A DNA stretch of 32,080 bases, from assembly GCF_023511815.1 (NCBI RefSeq), contig NZ_JAIMAV010000025.1:1-32080 (forward strand), given 5' to 3'. Both the position numbers and the translations under genes were made by a program. Shown here one piece after another: positions 13,895 through 22,232 of this stretch. The notes beneath the pieces were generated by a model. It was not told where the DNA came from, did not search any database, and worked only from the letters and a program-made list of their open reading frames with translations. Positions within the stretch are counted from its first letter, which is position 1. Each line of letters starts with the position of its first letter. This DNA is from Alicyclobacillus sp. (GTDB lineage Bacteria > Bacillota > Bacilli > Alicyclobacillales > Alicyclobacillaceae).

Positions 13895-14329
13895 ATGCAT
13901 CGACCCGATTCCATTCCGCGTCCACTCGTCCGGGCCAATCAATGGGTGATTGTCCTGGCTGTGCTGCTCTCTTGGATCACCGCCTGGAGTGGGTGGCTGG
14001 TGGTGCCTCTGGTTGCAGGTCTGTTGGGCCGATTGTTCGGTTGGAACCCGGTCATGCGGTTCGCAAAGCTCTTTCTGAGGAAGGATCCGTCGACGTACGT
14101 TCCGGAAGATCGCCGACAGCAGGAGTTCAGCCAAACCATCGCAATCGTTTGCCTCGCGGTTGCGTTGATTGCTCACGCATTCCGCTGGACCGCGGTTTAT
14201 TGGGTGTTCAGCGCAATGGTGGCGGTCGCGGCCTTCGTCGCCATCCTGGGCTTTTGCGTTGGTTGCTTTCTTCACTATCAGTGGACACAGTACCGGTACC
14301 GCCAGCACCAACGCGCGAAACACGTGTGA
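13895..14329 (+). CDS. DUF4395 family membrane protein
   Basis: A 144-residue protein with four predicted membrane segments (about residues 18-34, 36-50, 90-108 and 111-132). The opening RPLVRANQW and the later GLLGRLFGWNPVMRFAKLFL match the DUF4395 pattern as I know it. The family has no assigned activity; members often sit near thiol-redox or sulfur genes, which is not the case here. The C-terminus is basic and probably cytoplasmic. The ATG at 13895 is preferred: AAAGGTGAT upstream resembles an anti-16S match, whereas the earlier ATG at 13874 directly follows the -10 box. The gene is convergent with the ROK regulator. Confidence 0.75.
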   Translation: MHRPDSIPRPLVRANQWVIVLAVLLSWITAWSGWLVVPLVAGLLGRLFGWNPVMRFAKLFLRKDPSTYVPEDRRQQEFSQTIAIVCLAVALIAHAFRWTAVYWVFSAMVAVAAFVAILGFCVGCFLHYQWTQYRYRQHQRAKHV

Positions 14330-14408
14330 GGGGTCTGCCGTTTTGCAGCGCGTATAGAGTAAAGAGAGGCGGAATCGGATTGGGCGGCCCCTTCCGATCT
14401 CGCCGGCC

Positions 14409-15560
14409 TCACAGTGAGGGTGTGGCCTCGAAATTGTGGATGACCGCGAGGGCGGCGCCCCAAGCCGAGGCGTGGGCGGTGCGGAGAAAGAGAAGCTGGG
14501 TATGGCTCGCCGGAATCTGCAGCGCCCTATCGCGCACCGCATCCCGAACGGCCTGCTGAAACGTGCCGACGTCGTTGTAGGGGGCGTCAATCACGATGTA
14601 CTCGGGATTGAGGAGATTGATCACAAGGGCGATGGCCGTGCCGAGGTGTGTTCCCACTCGTGCGAGCACATCGTGGAAGGGGTCGCTGGTTGGCGCATGC
14701 TGCCGGTCTGCGAAGAATGACCTGACGGTGTCGTCGTCTGCGGGATCGATTTTTCTCACTCCAAGCCGATCCAACACGGCGGGCACGCTCACCATCTGCT
14801 CCAAACATCCGCGCTGGCCACAGGTGCAGCGTGGCCCATCTGGCGCCACGACCACATGGCCGATCTCGCCGGCGGTCCGGCTGAACCCGTGCACAATCTC
14901 GTTGCCGAGCACAAAAGCCCCGCCGACCCCTTCATCGATCCGGATGTAGAAGGTGCTGTGAGCATCCTCCGGGATCACGTGCACGGGGGCGAGGGCTGCC
15001 GCCTTGACCCGATTGAGCACCTGCACCGATACCCCGAGGCGTTGCGCGAGTGGCTCTGCGACCGGCACGTCCCGCCACCCCAAGTGGGTGGAATAGCGGA
15101 CGAGGCCGGCGTCGGGATCGACCAAGCCGGGTATGGACACCCCGAGGCCAAGGATGTTGATGCCGGGGCCTGCGAGACGGTGGACCAGATCCTCGATGCA
15201 AGCCAGGCATGCCTGCGGGTCCCGTGAATGGACATTTACACGTGCGGACTTGAGCATCGCCCCATGGTAGTCGGTGAGCACAGCCTCGCAGGAGGTATCC
15301 CGAACCAGGATGCCGAGCACGCGGAAGGCGTCCGCGGCGAGACACAGCTGTGTCCGCGGCCGCCCGATGCCTTGGGGATCCGCCCCCACCTCCTGGACGA
15401 GCCCATCCTCCAAAAATTTCTCGACAATCAGGGAGACGGTGTTCTTACTCAGCCCGAGCCGTTCGGCCATCTCCTGACGCGAGCTCACCCGGTTGGCGCG
15501 CAGAAAGGAAAGGATGCGCTTTTCGTTGATCTCGCGTAGCAAGGTCGGACCTTTGGGCAA
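14409..15560 (-). CDS. ROK-family transcriptional repressor (NagC/XylR type)
   Basis: A 383-residue regulator. An N-terminal winged helix-turn-helix (about residues 10-60, RILSFLRANRVSSRQEMAERL then GLSKNTVSLIVEKFLEDGLV) precedes a ROK domain. The zinc site is intact: GEIGHVVVAPDGPRCTCGQRGCLEQ contains CxCGxxGCxE. The kinase catalytic Asp is replaced: the usual NDxxAAALAE reads NRVKAAALAP, so it should bind but not phosphorylate a sugar. The TTG start at 15560 is chosen because GAGGAGG lies eight bases upstream; a GTG 54 bases earlier has no site. It is divergent from the SSS symporter and most likely represses that operon. Confidence 0.9.
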   Translation of the reverse strand: MPKGPTLLREINEKRILSFLRANRVSSRQEMAERLGLSKNTVSLIVEKFLEDGLVQEVGADPQGIGRPRTQLCLAADAFRVLGILVRDTSCEAVLTDYHGAMLKSARVNVHSRDPQACLACIEDLVHRLAGPGINILGLGVSIPGLVDPDAGLVRYSTHLGWRDVPVAEPLAQRLGVSVQVLNRVKAAALAPVHVIPEDAHSTFYIRIDEGVGGAFVLGNEIVHGFSRTAGEIGHVVVAPDGPRCTCGQRGCLEQMVSVPAVLDRLGVRKIDPADDDTVRSFFADRQHAPTSDPFHDVLARVGTHLGTAIALVINLLNPEYIVIDAPYNDVGTFQQAVRDAVRDRALQIPASHTQLLFLRTAHASAWGAALAVIHNFEATPSL

Positions 15561-15695
15561 CTGGGGCACCTCCTCGTGAATTCCATAATAGTACAGGTTT
15601 GCGGAGTTTGTCACTTGACGCCATCGTACATCTGCACGGCACGGCTCTAAGCCAGGGCGAACAAAATTTTTACCCGGTCAAATTCTCTGTTGATA

Positions 15696-15725
15696 TTGAC
15701 GATTCCGGTGTATGCGTGATACATT
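15696..15725 (+). promoter_or_regulatory. Promoter of the symporter operon
   Basis: TTGACG (15696-15701), an 18-base spacer and TACATT (15720-15725). The stretch is AT-rich and lies in the ROK/symporter divergent region, upstream of a perfect palindrome and a cre site. Confidence 0.55.
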
Positions 15726-15737
15726 CAACACACATAG

Positions 15738-15750
15738 TCATAATTTATGA
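15738..15750. promoter_or_regulatory. Palindromic operator candidate
   Basis: TCATAATTTATGA is a perfect 6-1-6 inverted repeat that starts 12 bases after the -10 box, at about the transcription start. It is a good candidate for repressor binding, most simply by the adjacent ROK protein. This is inference from position and symmetry. Confidence 0.45.
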
Positions 15751-15809
15751 CAAATAGAAAGACAAGAAGGAACGGGGTGATGGCAGGGGGCGGTACAGGC
15801 GGGTAACCT

Positions 15810-15823
15810 TGAAAACGGTTTCG
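15810..15823 (+). promoter_or_regulatory. CcpA cre site
   Basis: TGAAAACGGTTTCG matches the catabolite-responsive element TGNAANCGNWNNCA at all fixed positions except the last base. It lies downstream of the promoter and 29 bases before the symporter start, a position where CcpA blocks elongation. This suggests carbon catabolite repression of the operon. Confidence 0.7.
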
Positions 15824-15852
15824 TTCTTCACGAGAAAAGGAGGGGCGTGAAT

Positions 15853-17364
15853 ATGTCCGGATTGGATTGGTTTATCCTCATCGCATACTTCTTCGTCATG
15901 ATCGGTATTGGGATTTGGTCTTACAGGCGTGTCGGAAGCGCTGACGAATACTTCACCACCGGCGGTAAGATGCCCTGGTGGCTGGCCGGGGTGTCTCACC
16001 ACATGTCGGGGTACAGCGCCGCGGTGTTCGTGGCGTATGCCGCGGTCGCCTACACCAATGGCTTCACCCTCTATGTCTGGTGGGCGGTGCCTGTCTCCAT
16101 TGCGGTCTTCGTCGGAGCCATCTGGATTGCACCTCGCTGGGCGCGGCTGCGGGAGCACTACCGCGTGGGTTCTCCGATGGAGTACCTGGCCACCCGCTAT
16201 AACGTGCCCACCCAGCAGCTGATGGCCTGGTGTGGCGTACTGCTCAAGATCTTTGACGTCGGGGCGAAGTGGGCGGCCATCGCCATCATCCTCCAGGTAT
16301 TCACGGGGCTGCCGCTGCCAGTCGGCATTCTCCTCTCCGGCGGTGTATCACTCATCTACTCAACCATCGGTGGACTGTGGGCGGACGCGCTGACGGATTT
16401 CGCACAGTTTATCATCCAGCTGGTCGCGGGGATCGCCATGTTCGTCATCGTGCTCGCCAAACTCGGGGGCATCGATGCCATCGGCGGCATCTGGGCAAAG
16501 CTGCCGCCCAACCACAGTCATCTGTTCGACGGACCGTACACATTCTGGTTTGTTGTGGCCTACCTCTTGATTGACTTTCTCAGTTACAACGGCGGTACGT
16601 GGAACTTGGCGCAGCGGTATCTCGCGTCGCCCAACGGGACGGAGGCGAGAAAGGCCGCCATTCTGTCCGGCTTTCTGTATCTTCTGTGGCCCCTCATTCT
16701 GTTCTTCCCGATGTGGGCGGCACCGATCTTCTTTCCGCACCTGGCCAAGCCGGATCAGTCCTACGCCCTCATGGCGCGCACCTTCCTGCCGCCGGGGCTC
16801 GTGGGCCTCGTCCTGGCCGGGATGTTCAGTCACACGATGGCCATGACCACGTCGGACGCCAACGCCATCTCGTCCGTCGTCACACGGGACATCCTACCGC
16901 GTCTTTCGGCACGGACGCGGAACCTCAGCCCTCGGGGCGCACTCGTCGCCGCCCGGACGACCACGCTGGTGTTCGTGTTGCTGACCATGCTGGTGGCCGT
17001 CGAACAGAACGCCTTCGGCGGTGTGTTGGGCCTCCTCATCACCTGGTTCGGCGCCCTCGTCGGGCCGATCTCCATCGCCATGCTGTTCGGCCTGCTGCCG
17101 GCCTTCCGCCACAGCGGCCCCGCGGCCGCCATCGTCTCACTGGTCGGCGGCGTCGTGACGTTCGCCCTCGATAAGTACGCCTTCCATGTCAGCACGGCCG
17201 CGACCGTCGGTCTGCCCGTGCTCGTGTCGTTGATCCTTTACACCGTCATCGGCTGGTTCTCCCGCGGCCGCGCGCTGAAGCCAGAGGTCGCCCGGATGAT
17301 GGAGGCCCTGAGTCAGGACGTACCGCCGCCGGCTGACGTGTACACCACGACCGGGCGTGGCTGA
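15853..17364 (+). CDS. Sodium:solute symporter (SSS family), probable amino-sugar uptake
   Basis: A 503-residue membrane transporter with about 13 hydrophobic segments starting WFILIAYFFVMIGIGIWSY. The SSS pattern is visible in ADEYFTTGGKMPWWLAG, then GYSAAVFVAYAAVAY, and in the TM5-6 region GGLWADALTDFAQFIIQLVAG. It would couple Na+ entry to uptake of an unphosphorylated sugar or N-acyl amino sugar; the substrate is inferred only from the downstream catabolic genes. The ATG at 15853 has AGGAGG nine bases upstream; a GTG at 15847 is too close. It is the first gene of an operon that continues 76 bases later with the epimerase and is under probable ROK and CcpA control. Confidence 0.9.
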   Translation: MSGLDWFILIAYFFVMIGIGIWSYRRVGSADEYFTTGGKMPWWLAGVSHHMSGYSAAVFVAYAAVAYTNGFTLYVWWAVPVSIAVFVGAIWIAPRWARLREHYRVGSPMEYLATRYNVPTQQLMAWCGVLLKIFDVGAKWAAIAIILQVFTGLPLPVGILLSGGVSLIYSTIGGLWADALTDFAQFIIQLVAGIAMFVIVLAKLGGIDAIGGIWAKLPPNHSHLFDGPYTFWFVVAYLLIDFLSYNGGTWNLAQRYLASPNGTEARKAAILSGFLYLLWPLILFFPMWAAPIFFPHLAKPDQSYALMARTFLPPGLVGLVLAGMFSHTMAMTTSDANAISSVVTRDILPRLSARTRNLSPRGALVAARTTTLVFVLLTMLVAVEQNAFGGVLGLLITWFGALVGPISIAMLFGLLPAFRHSGPAAAIVSLVGGVVTFALDKYAFHVSTAATVGLPVLVSLILYTVIGWFSRGRALKPEVARMMEALSQDVPPPADVYTTTGRG

Positions 17365-17440
17365 ACATCGCAGGCCACCCGTGAATCGACCATCTGTATG
17401 CCTTCGGTCACCTGGATCTCACGCGTAGGAGGAGATGTCC

Positions 17441-18706
17441 GTGTGCGCCACCCAGGACCTTCGGACTTTCTACGAGGAGCACCTCCGGACGGTACTGCTG
17501 CCGTTCTGGCAACGCGCCGTCGATCCCCGTCACGGCGGGGTCTACACCTGCTTTAACAACGACGGTACGGTCCTTATCAGCCGGGATAAATACACCTGGT
17601 CGCAGGGGCGATTCGCTTGGCTGTGGTCGACTATCGCACGTCTGGCCCAGGACGGTGTCCTGTCCATGCCGGCCGAACCGTTCCTGGCACAGGCCGGGCG
17701 GACCGTCGCTTTCCTTCGGCGGCACGCCATCCTGCCGAACGGCAACTGCGCCTACCTGCTCGCGGAGAACGGGGTGCCGAAGGAAGCCATACAGGGCGCC
17801 GGGCATGACATCAGCTTTTACGCCGATTGCTTCGTCATCCTCGGCTTTGCCGGATACGCGCGTGCAAGCGGCGATGAGGCTGCGGTGGAGGACGCGCTTC
17901 GATTGTACGATCACGTCGTCGAACGCGTCCAAGCCGGCGAGTTCCGCACCGAGCCCTACCCAATTCCGCCGGGGATGCGGGCGCACGCCGTTCCCATGAT
18001 TCTCCTGAATGTGACACAGGAGCTGTTGGACCTGCTCATGGCGATGGGCCACTCGAGGACAAGGGAGATGCGGGATCGCCTCGTCGAATACGCCGAGGAC
18101 ATCCTCGCCACCTTCATGCAACCGGACGGGCGGGTGAAGGAAATTCTTTCTGACCGGACGGAAGACGACAACACTGTGCTATGCCGCCATCTGAATCCTG
18201 GGCACACCATCGAAGACATGGGGTTCGTCCTGCGGGCGGCCGGGCAGACCGGGAGGTCGGATTGGATTGCCCCCGCTCTTCGGGCCATCCGCAAGGCCTT
18301 TGAACTCGGTTGGGACGACGACCACGGCGGACTCCTGCGCTTCGTCGACATGGACGGCGGCTCTCCTCGCGGACGACGATACGGTGATCGCTACGAGCAG
18401 CTCATTCTCGACACATGGGACATGAAGCTGTGGTGGCCTCACGCGGAAGCTCTGTACGCCACCCTGCTCGCGCACCAGATGACCGGGGCGGAGGACATGA
18501 GGCATCTGTATGACCAAGTACACGTCTATACTTTTCAGACATTCCCGAACCCAGAGCAGAAGGTCGGGGAGTGGGTGCAGATCCGGGATCGATCCGGCCG
18601 GCCCGTCGACACGGTTGTCGCTCTGCCGGTCAAGGATCCGTTTCACATCCTACGCAGCGTGCTGCTCATCCTGGAACGCTTGGTGGAGGAAGGGATACCG
18701 AGATGA
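17441..18706 (+). CDS. N-acylglucosamine 2-epimerase (AGE) family protein
   Basis: A 421-residue (alpha/alpha)6-barrel sugar epimerase. Family motifs with putative catalytic histidines are present: RHLNPGHTIEDMGF (H255), KLWWPHAEALYA (H334) and KDPFHILR (H402), together with the early RDKYTWSQGRFAWLWS. In this context interconversion of ManNAc and GlcNAc is the likeliest role, but the family also includes mannose isomerases and cellobiose 2-epimerases. The GTG at 17441 has AGGAGG at eight-base spacing; an ATG at 17435 is only two bases from it. Its stop overlaps the next start (ATGA), indicating translational coupling. No sialic acid lyase is nearby, so ManNAc would not come from sialic acid here. 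Confidence 0.85.
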   Translation: MCATQDLRTFYEEHLRTVLLPFWQRAVDPRHGGVYTCFNNDGTVLISRDKYTWSQGRFAWLWSTIARLAQDGVLSMPAEPFLAQAGRTVAFLRRHAILPNGNCAYLLAENGVPKEAIQGAGHDISFYADCFVILGFAGYARASGDEAAVEDALRLYDHVVERVQAGEFRTEPYPIPPGMRAHAVPMILLNVTQELLDLLMAMGHSRTREMRDRLVEYAEDILATFMQPDGRVKEILSDRTEDDNTVLCRHLNPGHTIEDMGFVLRAAGQTGRSDWIAPALRAIRKAFELGWDDDHGGLLRFVDMDGGSPRGRRYGDRYEQLILDTWDMKLWWPHAEALYATLLAHQMTGAEDMRHLYDQVHVYTFQTFPNPEQKVGEWVQIRDRSGRPVDTVVALPVKDPFHILRSVLLILERLVEEGIPR

Positions 18707-19983
18707 CGGGGCTGTGGCTCGGCGCGACGAAGGTGGACATCACCCCCCGGACGCCCGTGCCTCTGGCCGGGTTCGCGCACCGCACCGGCGTGTCCGAAGG
18801 GGTGGCGCATCCGCTGTACCTGCGCGCCTTCGTCCTCGCCCAGGGAGGCGTCCGCGTGGTGTGGATCACCGCCGATCTCATCTGGTGGGGCCCGGAGTTG
18901 GCCGGACGCCTGCGTCGCCGTATTTCGGATGGGTGGAGCATCCCGCAGGCACACGTCCTGTTGCATGCCACGCACAACCATTCCGGGCCGCAGACCACCG
19001 CCCGCTTCACCGCCCCCCTCGGCCGGCCGGATGAGGAGTACATTCGCCAGCTGGAGGCTGCCGCCGCGGAAGCGGTGGCGGCGGCGTCCGGTCATCTGGA
19101 GCCCGTGTCGCTGGCGGTCGGAACAGGGGTGTGGGGCGCGGGTGTGAATCGACGGCGCGTGATCGACGGAGTCAGCCGGATGGCGCCCAATCCCGAGGGT
19201 CCAAACGATCCACGGGTCACCGTTCTCTCGTTTGTCCGCCCGAACGGCCGCCCGAAGGCACTCTGGGTGCACGCCACGTGCCATCCCACCACCACCGATG
19301 ACAACCGGGTCTCCCCGGACTTCCCCGGGGTGGCCATGGATGCGCTGGAGGCACTCCTGGGCGGTGGGACGGTCGCCGGTTTTCTGCAGGGCTTCTGCGG
19401 TGACGTGCGGCCCAACCTGACACGGAATGGGGAATTCATCCGCGGAACGCAGGCGGACGTGGAACACGTCGCCGGCCAGCTGGTGGATGCGGTCGGGGAG
19501 GTCCTGCACACCCCGCTTCGGGATGCAGGGGCCCCGTTGCTCAAGGTAACCGAGTGGGACGTCCCGCTCCGGTATGCTCGGGTTCCGGGCGAGGACGAGC
19601 TGGGGCAGGCCGCGTCATGTCCCGGCATCCGCGGGGAGTGGGCCAAGCGGCTGATGGCCGAGCGGGAGAGAAGGTGCACATCCGTGCCGCTGCACCTGAC
19701 AACCGTTCGGTTGACGGGAGGGATCGGATTTGTCGCCGCGGACGCGGAGATGGTTTGCGATTACGGGCTGAACCTGCGCCGCATCAGCCAGGGCCGCCTG
19801 CTGCCCGTCGGGTACACGAACGGCATGATCGGTTACGTCCCGACGGCCGGACAGATCCGGGAGGGCGGCTACGAACCGTACGAGTCGTGCTTCTACTTCG
19901 CGTTGCCGTCACCGTTTGACGAGCGTATCGAGGCGGCTATCCTGGACGCCTTTCATCACATCGAAAAAGGGTGTTGGTCGTGA
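18703..19983 (+). CDS. Neutral/alkaline ceramidase-like protein with altered amidase motif
   Basis: A 426-residue cytoplasmic-looking protein (no signal peptide) related to the N-terminal domain of neutral ceramidases. It shows GATKVDITPRTPVPLAGF, then the zinc motif HATHNHSGP (H91, H93), and WVHATCHPTTT (H190, H194) as the later metal histidine region. The amidase hexapeptide of ceramidases, GDVSPN, reads GDVRPN (R236 at the serine position), so the known nucleophile is missing. The C-terminal immunoglobulin-like domain of true ceramidases is absent. It is translationally coupled on both sides, to the epimerase and to the NagB-NagA fusion. A role on an N-acyl amino sugar or glycoside is inferred; ceramide hydrolysis is unlikely. 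Confidence 0.82.
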   Translation: MTGLWLGATKVDITPRTPVPLAGFAHRTGVSEGVAHPLYLRAFVLAQGGVRVVWITADLIWWGPELAGRLRRRISDGWSIPQAHVLLHATHNHSGPQTTARFTAPLGRPDEEYIRQLEAAAAEAVAAASGHLEPVSLAVGTGVWGAGVNRRRVIDGVSRMAPNPEGPNDPRVTVLSFVRPNGRPKALWVHATCHPTTTDDNRVSPDFPGVAMDALEALLGGGTVAGFLQGFCGDVRPNLTRNGEFIRGTQADVEHVAGQLVDAVGEVLHTPLRDAGAPLLKVTEWDVPLRYARVPGEDELGQAASCPGIRGEWAKRLMAERERRCTSVPLHLTTVRLTGGIGFVAADAEMVCDYGLNLRRISQGRLLPVGYTNGMIGYVPTAGQIREGGYEPYESCFYFALPSPFDERIEAAILDAFHHIEKGCWS

Positions 19984-22184
19984 GAGAATTCGTGCATCCT
20001 TGTGTCGACTTCCAAGTGGACGCGCTCGAGGTGCGGGTGTACGAGGATCGCGACGCGATGGGCCAGGCCGCCGCGGCCCACGTCGCGGACCTGATGAACC
20101 GCCTTCTGACTGAGCGCGGCCATATCCGAATGGTCTTCGCGGCCGCCCCCTCCCAGAACGAGCTGTTGGCTCACCTGGCCCAGCATCCAATCGACTGGTC
20201 TCGCGTAACGGCCTTTCACATGGACGAGTACATCGGGCTCGCCTCGGACGATCCGCGCCGCTTCGTCCACTACCTGCGCACGCACCTGTTCGACCTCGTG
20301 CGCCCGGGCACCGTCCATACCCTCGATCCCGCCGACGACCCGGTACAGGAATGCGATCGCTACACCCGGCTGCTCCAGGAGGCGCCCATCGACATCATCT
20401 GCCTCGGCATCGGTGAAAACGGGCATATCGCCTTCAACGATCCGGGCGTCGCCGACTTTGAGGACCCGGCATGGGTAAAGGTGGTACCGCTCGATCCGAG
20501 ATCCCGCCAGCAACAGGTCCACGATGGGTGCTTCCCCACGCTCGACGAGGTGCCGACGGCCGCGGTGACGCTCACGGTGCCCGTCTTCCGGTCGGCCTGC
20601 CACCTGGTGGCGGTTGTGCCCGGCCCGACGAAGCGGGAGGCGGTGCGGCGAACGCTGCAGGGTCCCGTCACGCCCGAATGCCCGGCCTCCATCCTGCGCA
20701 CCCACCCGGACGCGGTGCTGTTCCTGGACCGGGATGCGTACGGGGGAGGAGATGGGGGCGCGAGTGAGCCGGAGACGAGGTTTGATCGTGAATACCCTGT
20801 GAGGCCGGATGAAGTTGTGGGGGGGCAGGCGGGCACACATGGCGTCAAGGACACTCGGTTCGTGACGTCCACTGGTGCGGAAGACGCTGTCCTTCTGGCC
20901 CCTGAGCCCCGGGTGCACGTTTCCGATTGTGAGGCGCTTCTGCGGGTGGAGGGTCGCCATTATCGCACCGGTATGCCCGTGGCGGTGGAGCTTAGGGCGG
21001 GGCGGATCGTCCGGGTGACCACGGCACCGGAGCGGCCTGGGTTGCCGTGGATTGGGCCGGGCCTCGTTGATCTCCAGGTTAACGGCTTTCGCGGGATCGA
21101 CTTCAACACCCGCCCCCTCACGACGGCGGCCATTCAGCGTGTGGTGCATGCCCTATGGGCGGAGGGGGTGACGACCTTTTTGCCGACCCTTATCACGAAC
21201 GGCGACGAGGCCATCGCGGAGCTCGCCGCAAGCGTGGCGCATGCGATTCGGGATGAAGCTGACGGAGGCGTGGGGCAGGGGTTGTGGGATCCGGCCATTG
21301 TGAGCGAACACGACGAGCGGGAACGATCCGGTAGGATCCCCACCATCCCCGGCATCCACCTGGAGGGGCCGTTCATCTCGCCGGAGGATGGCCCCCGGGG
21401 CGCCCACGATCGGCGCTACGTGCAGCCGCCCGACTGGGACCGGTTCCGGCGTTGGCAGGAGGCCGCGGACGGACGGATTCGCCTGGTCACCCTATCACCG
21501 GAGTGGCCGGAGGCGGCGGCCTTCATCGCCCGCTGCGCGGCCTCGGGCGTCCGGGTGGCCATCGGGCATACGGCGGCGGGTTCGGATCAAATCACGGCCG
21601 CCGTCCGGGCCGGGGCCACGCTGTCCACGCACCTTGGCAACGGGGCTCACCCCGTGCTTCCGAGGCACCCCAATTACATCTGGGATCAGTTGGCCTGTGA
21701 CGATCTGTGGGCGTCCGTCATCGCCGATGGCTTCCATCTTCCGGACGCCGTGCTGAAGGTGTTCCTGCGGGCCAAGGGGGAGCGGGTGTTTCTCGTCAGC
21801 GACGTGGTGGACCTGGGTGGCCTCGCGCCCGGACGATACACCACCCACATCGGCGGAGATGTGGTCCTCACGCCCGAGGGGAAGCTGCACCTGGTCCATC
21901 AGCCGGAACTCCTGGCGGGTTCGGTACAGAGTCTGCGTCAGGGCGTTGGCAATTTGGTGGCGAAGGGGCTGTGTTCGCTGGCGGACGCCTGGGGGATGGC
22001 GTCCGTGCGCCCGGCGGACTACCTGGGGCTACCTGTGGCTCGTGATATCGCGCCCGGCGAGCCGGCGGATCTGGTGCTGTTCACCTTTGACGGGCAGGTG
22101 CGTGTGAAGCGGACTTTGAAGGCCGGCGTGATCGTCTACGACTCGTACGAAGAAATGGATCCAGGTGGCCGGTCAGGTGTCTGA
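19980..22184 (+). CDS. NagB-NagA fusion: glucosamine-6-phosphate deaminase plus N-acetylglucosamine-6-phosphate deacetylase
   Basis: One uninterrupted 734-residue frame joins two enzymes of one pathway. Residues 1-260 are NagB-like: FHMDEYIGL gives D82, and LGIGENGHIAFNDPG gives H149, with N147 and D154 where E. coli has Asp141 and Glu148. A polar linker runs from about 261 to 305. Residues about 306-725 are NagA-like: GPGLVDLQVNG (the E. coli-type motif lacking HxH), E462 in GIHLEGPFISPE, H530 in IGHTAAG, H551 in STHLGNG and catalytic D608 in LVSDVVDLGG. The GTG start overlaps the preceding stop by four bases. The fusion would deacetylate GlcNAc-6-P and then deaminate GlcN-6-P to fructose-6-P. 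A pre-existing start before the NagA half has no in-frame ribosome binding site. Confidence 0.92.
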   Translation: MREFVHPCVDFQVDALEVRVYEDRDAMGQAAAAHVADLMNRLLTERGHIRMVFAAAPSQNELLAHLAQHPIDWSRVTAFHMDEYIGLASDDPRRFVHYLRTHLFDLVRPGTVHTLDPADDPVQECDRYTRLLQEAPIDIICLGIGENGHIAFNDPGVADFEDPAWVKVVPLDPRSRQQQVHDGCFPTLDEVPTAAVTLTVPVFRSACHLVAVVPGPTKREAVRRTLQGPVTPECPASILRTHPDAVLFLDRDAYGGGDGGASEPETRFDREYPVRPDEVVGGQAGTHGVKDTRFVTSTGAEDAVLLAPEPRVHVSDCEALLRVEGRHYRTGMPVAVELRAGRIVRVTTAPERPGLPWIGPGLVDLQVNGFRGIDFNTRPLTTAAIQRVVHALWAEGVTTFLPTLITNGDEAIAELAASVAHAIRDEADGGVGQGLWDPAIVSEHDERERSGRIPTIPGIHLEGPFISPEDGPRGAHDRRYVQPPDWDRFRRWQEAADGRIRLVTLSPEWPEAAAFIARCAASGVRVAIGHTAAGSDQITAAVRAGATLSTHLGNGAHPVLPRHPNYIWDQLACDDLWASVIADGFHLPDAVLKVFLRAKGERVFLVSDVVDLGGLAPGRYTTHIGGDVVLTPEGKLHLVHQPELLAGSVQSLRQGVGNLVAKGLCSLADAWGMASVRPADYLGLPVARDIAPGEPADLVLFTFDGQVRVKRTLKAGVIVYDSYEEMDPGGRSGV

Positions 22185-22232
22185 GGGCAAAGACGGGATG
22201 TGTCCAGAGGGATTCAAAGGAGGGAGCAAGCG

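Noticed and set aside
14409-15560. Annotating the minus-strand ROK protein as a sugar kinase
   Set aside because: It has an N-terminal helix-turn-helix, and the kinase Asp is Arg, so it is a regulator.
20740-20802. Frameshift explanation for the NagB-NagA fusion
   Set aside because: GGGGGAGGAG followed by ATG at 20751 looks like a ribosome binding site and start, but that frame stops after 16 codons, whereas the fused frame stays open with linker-like composition on both sides.
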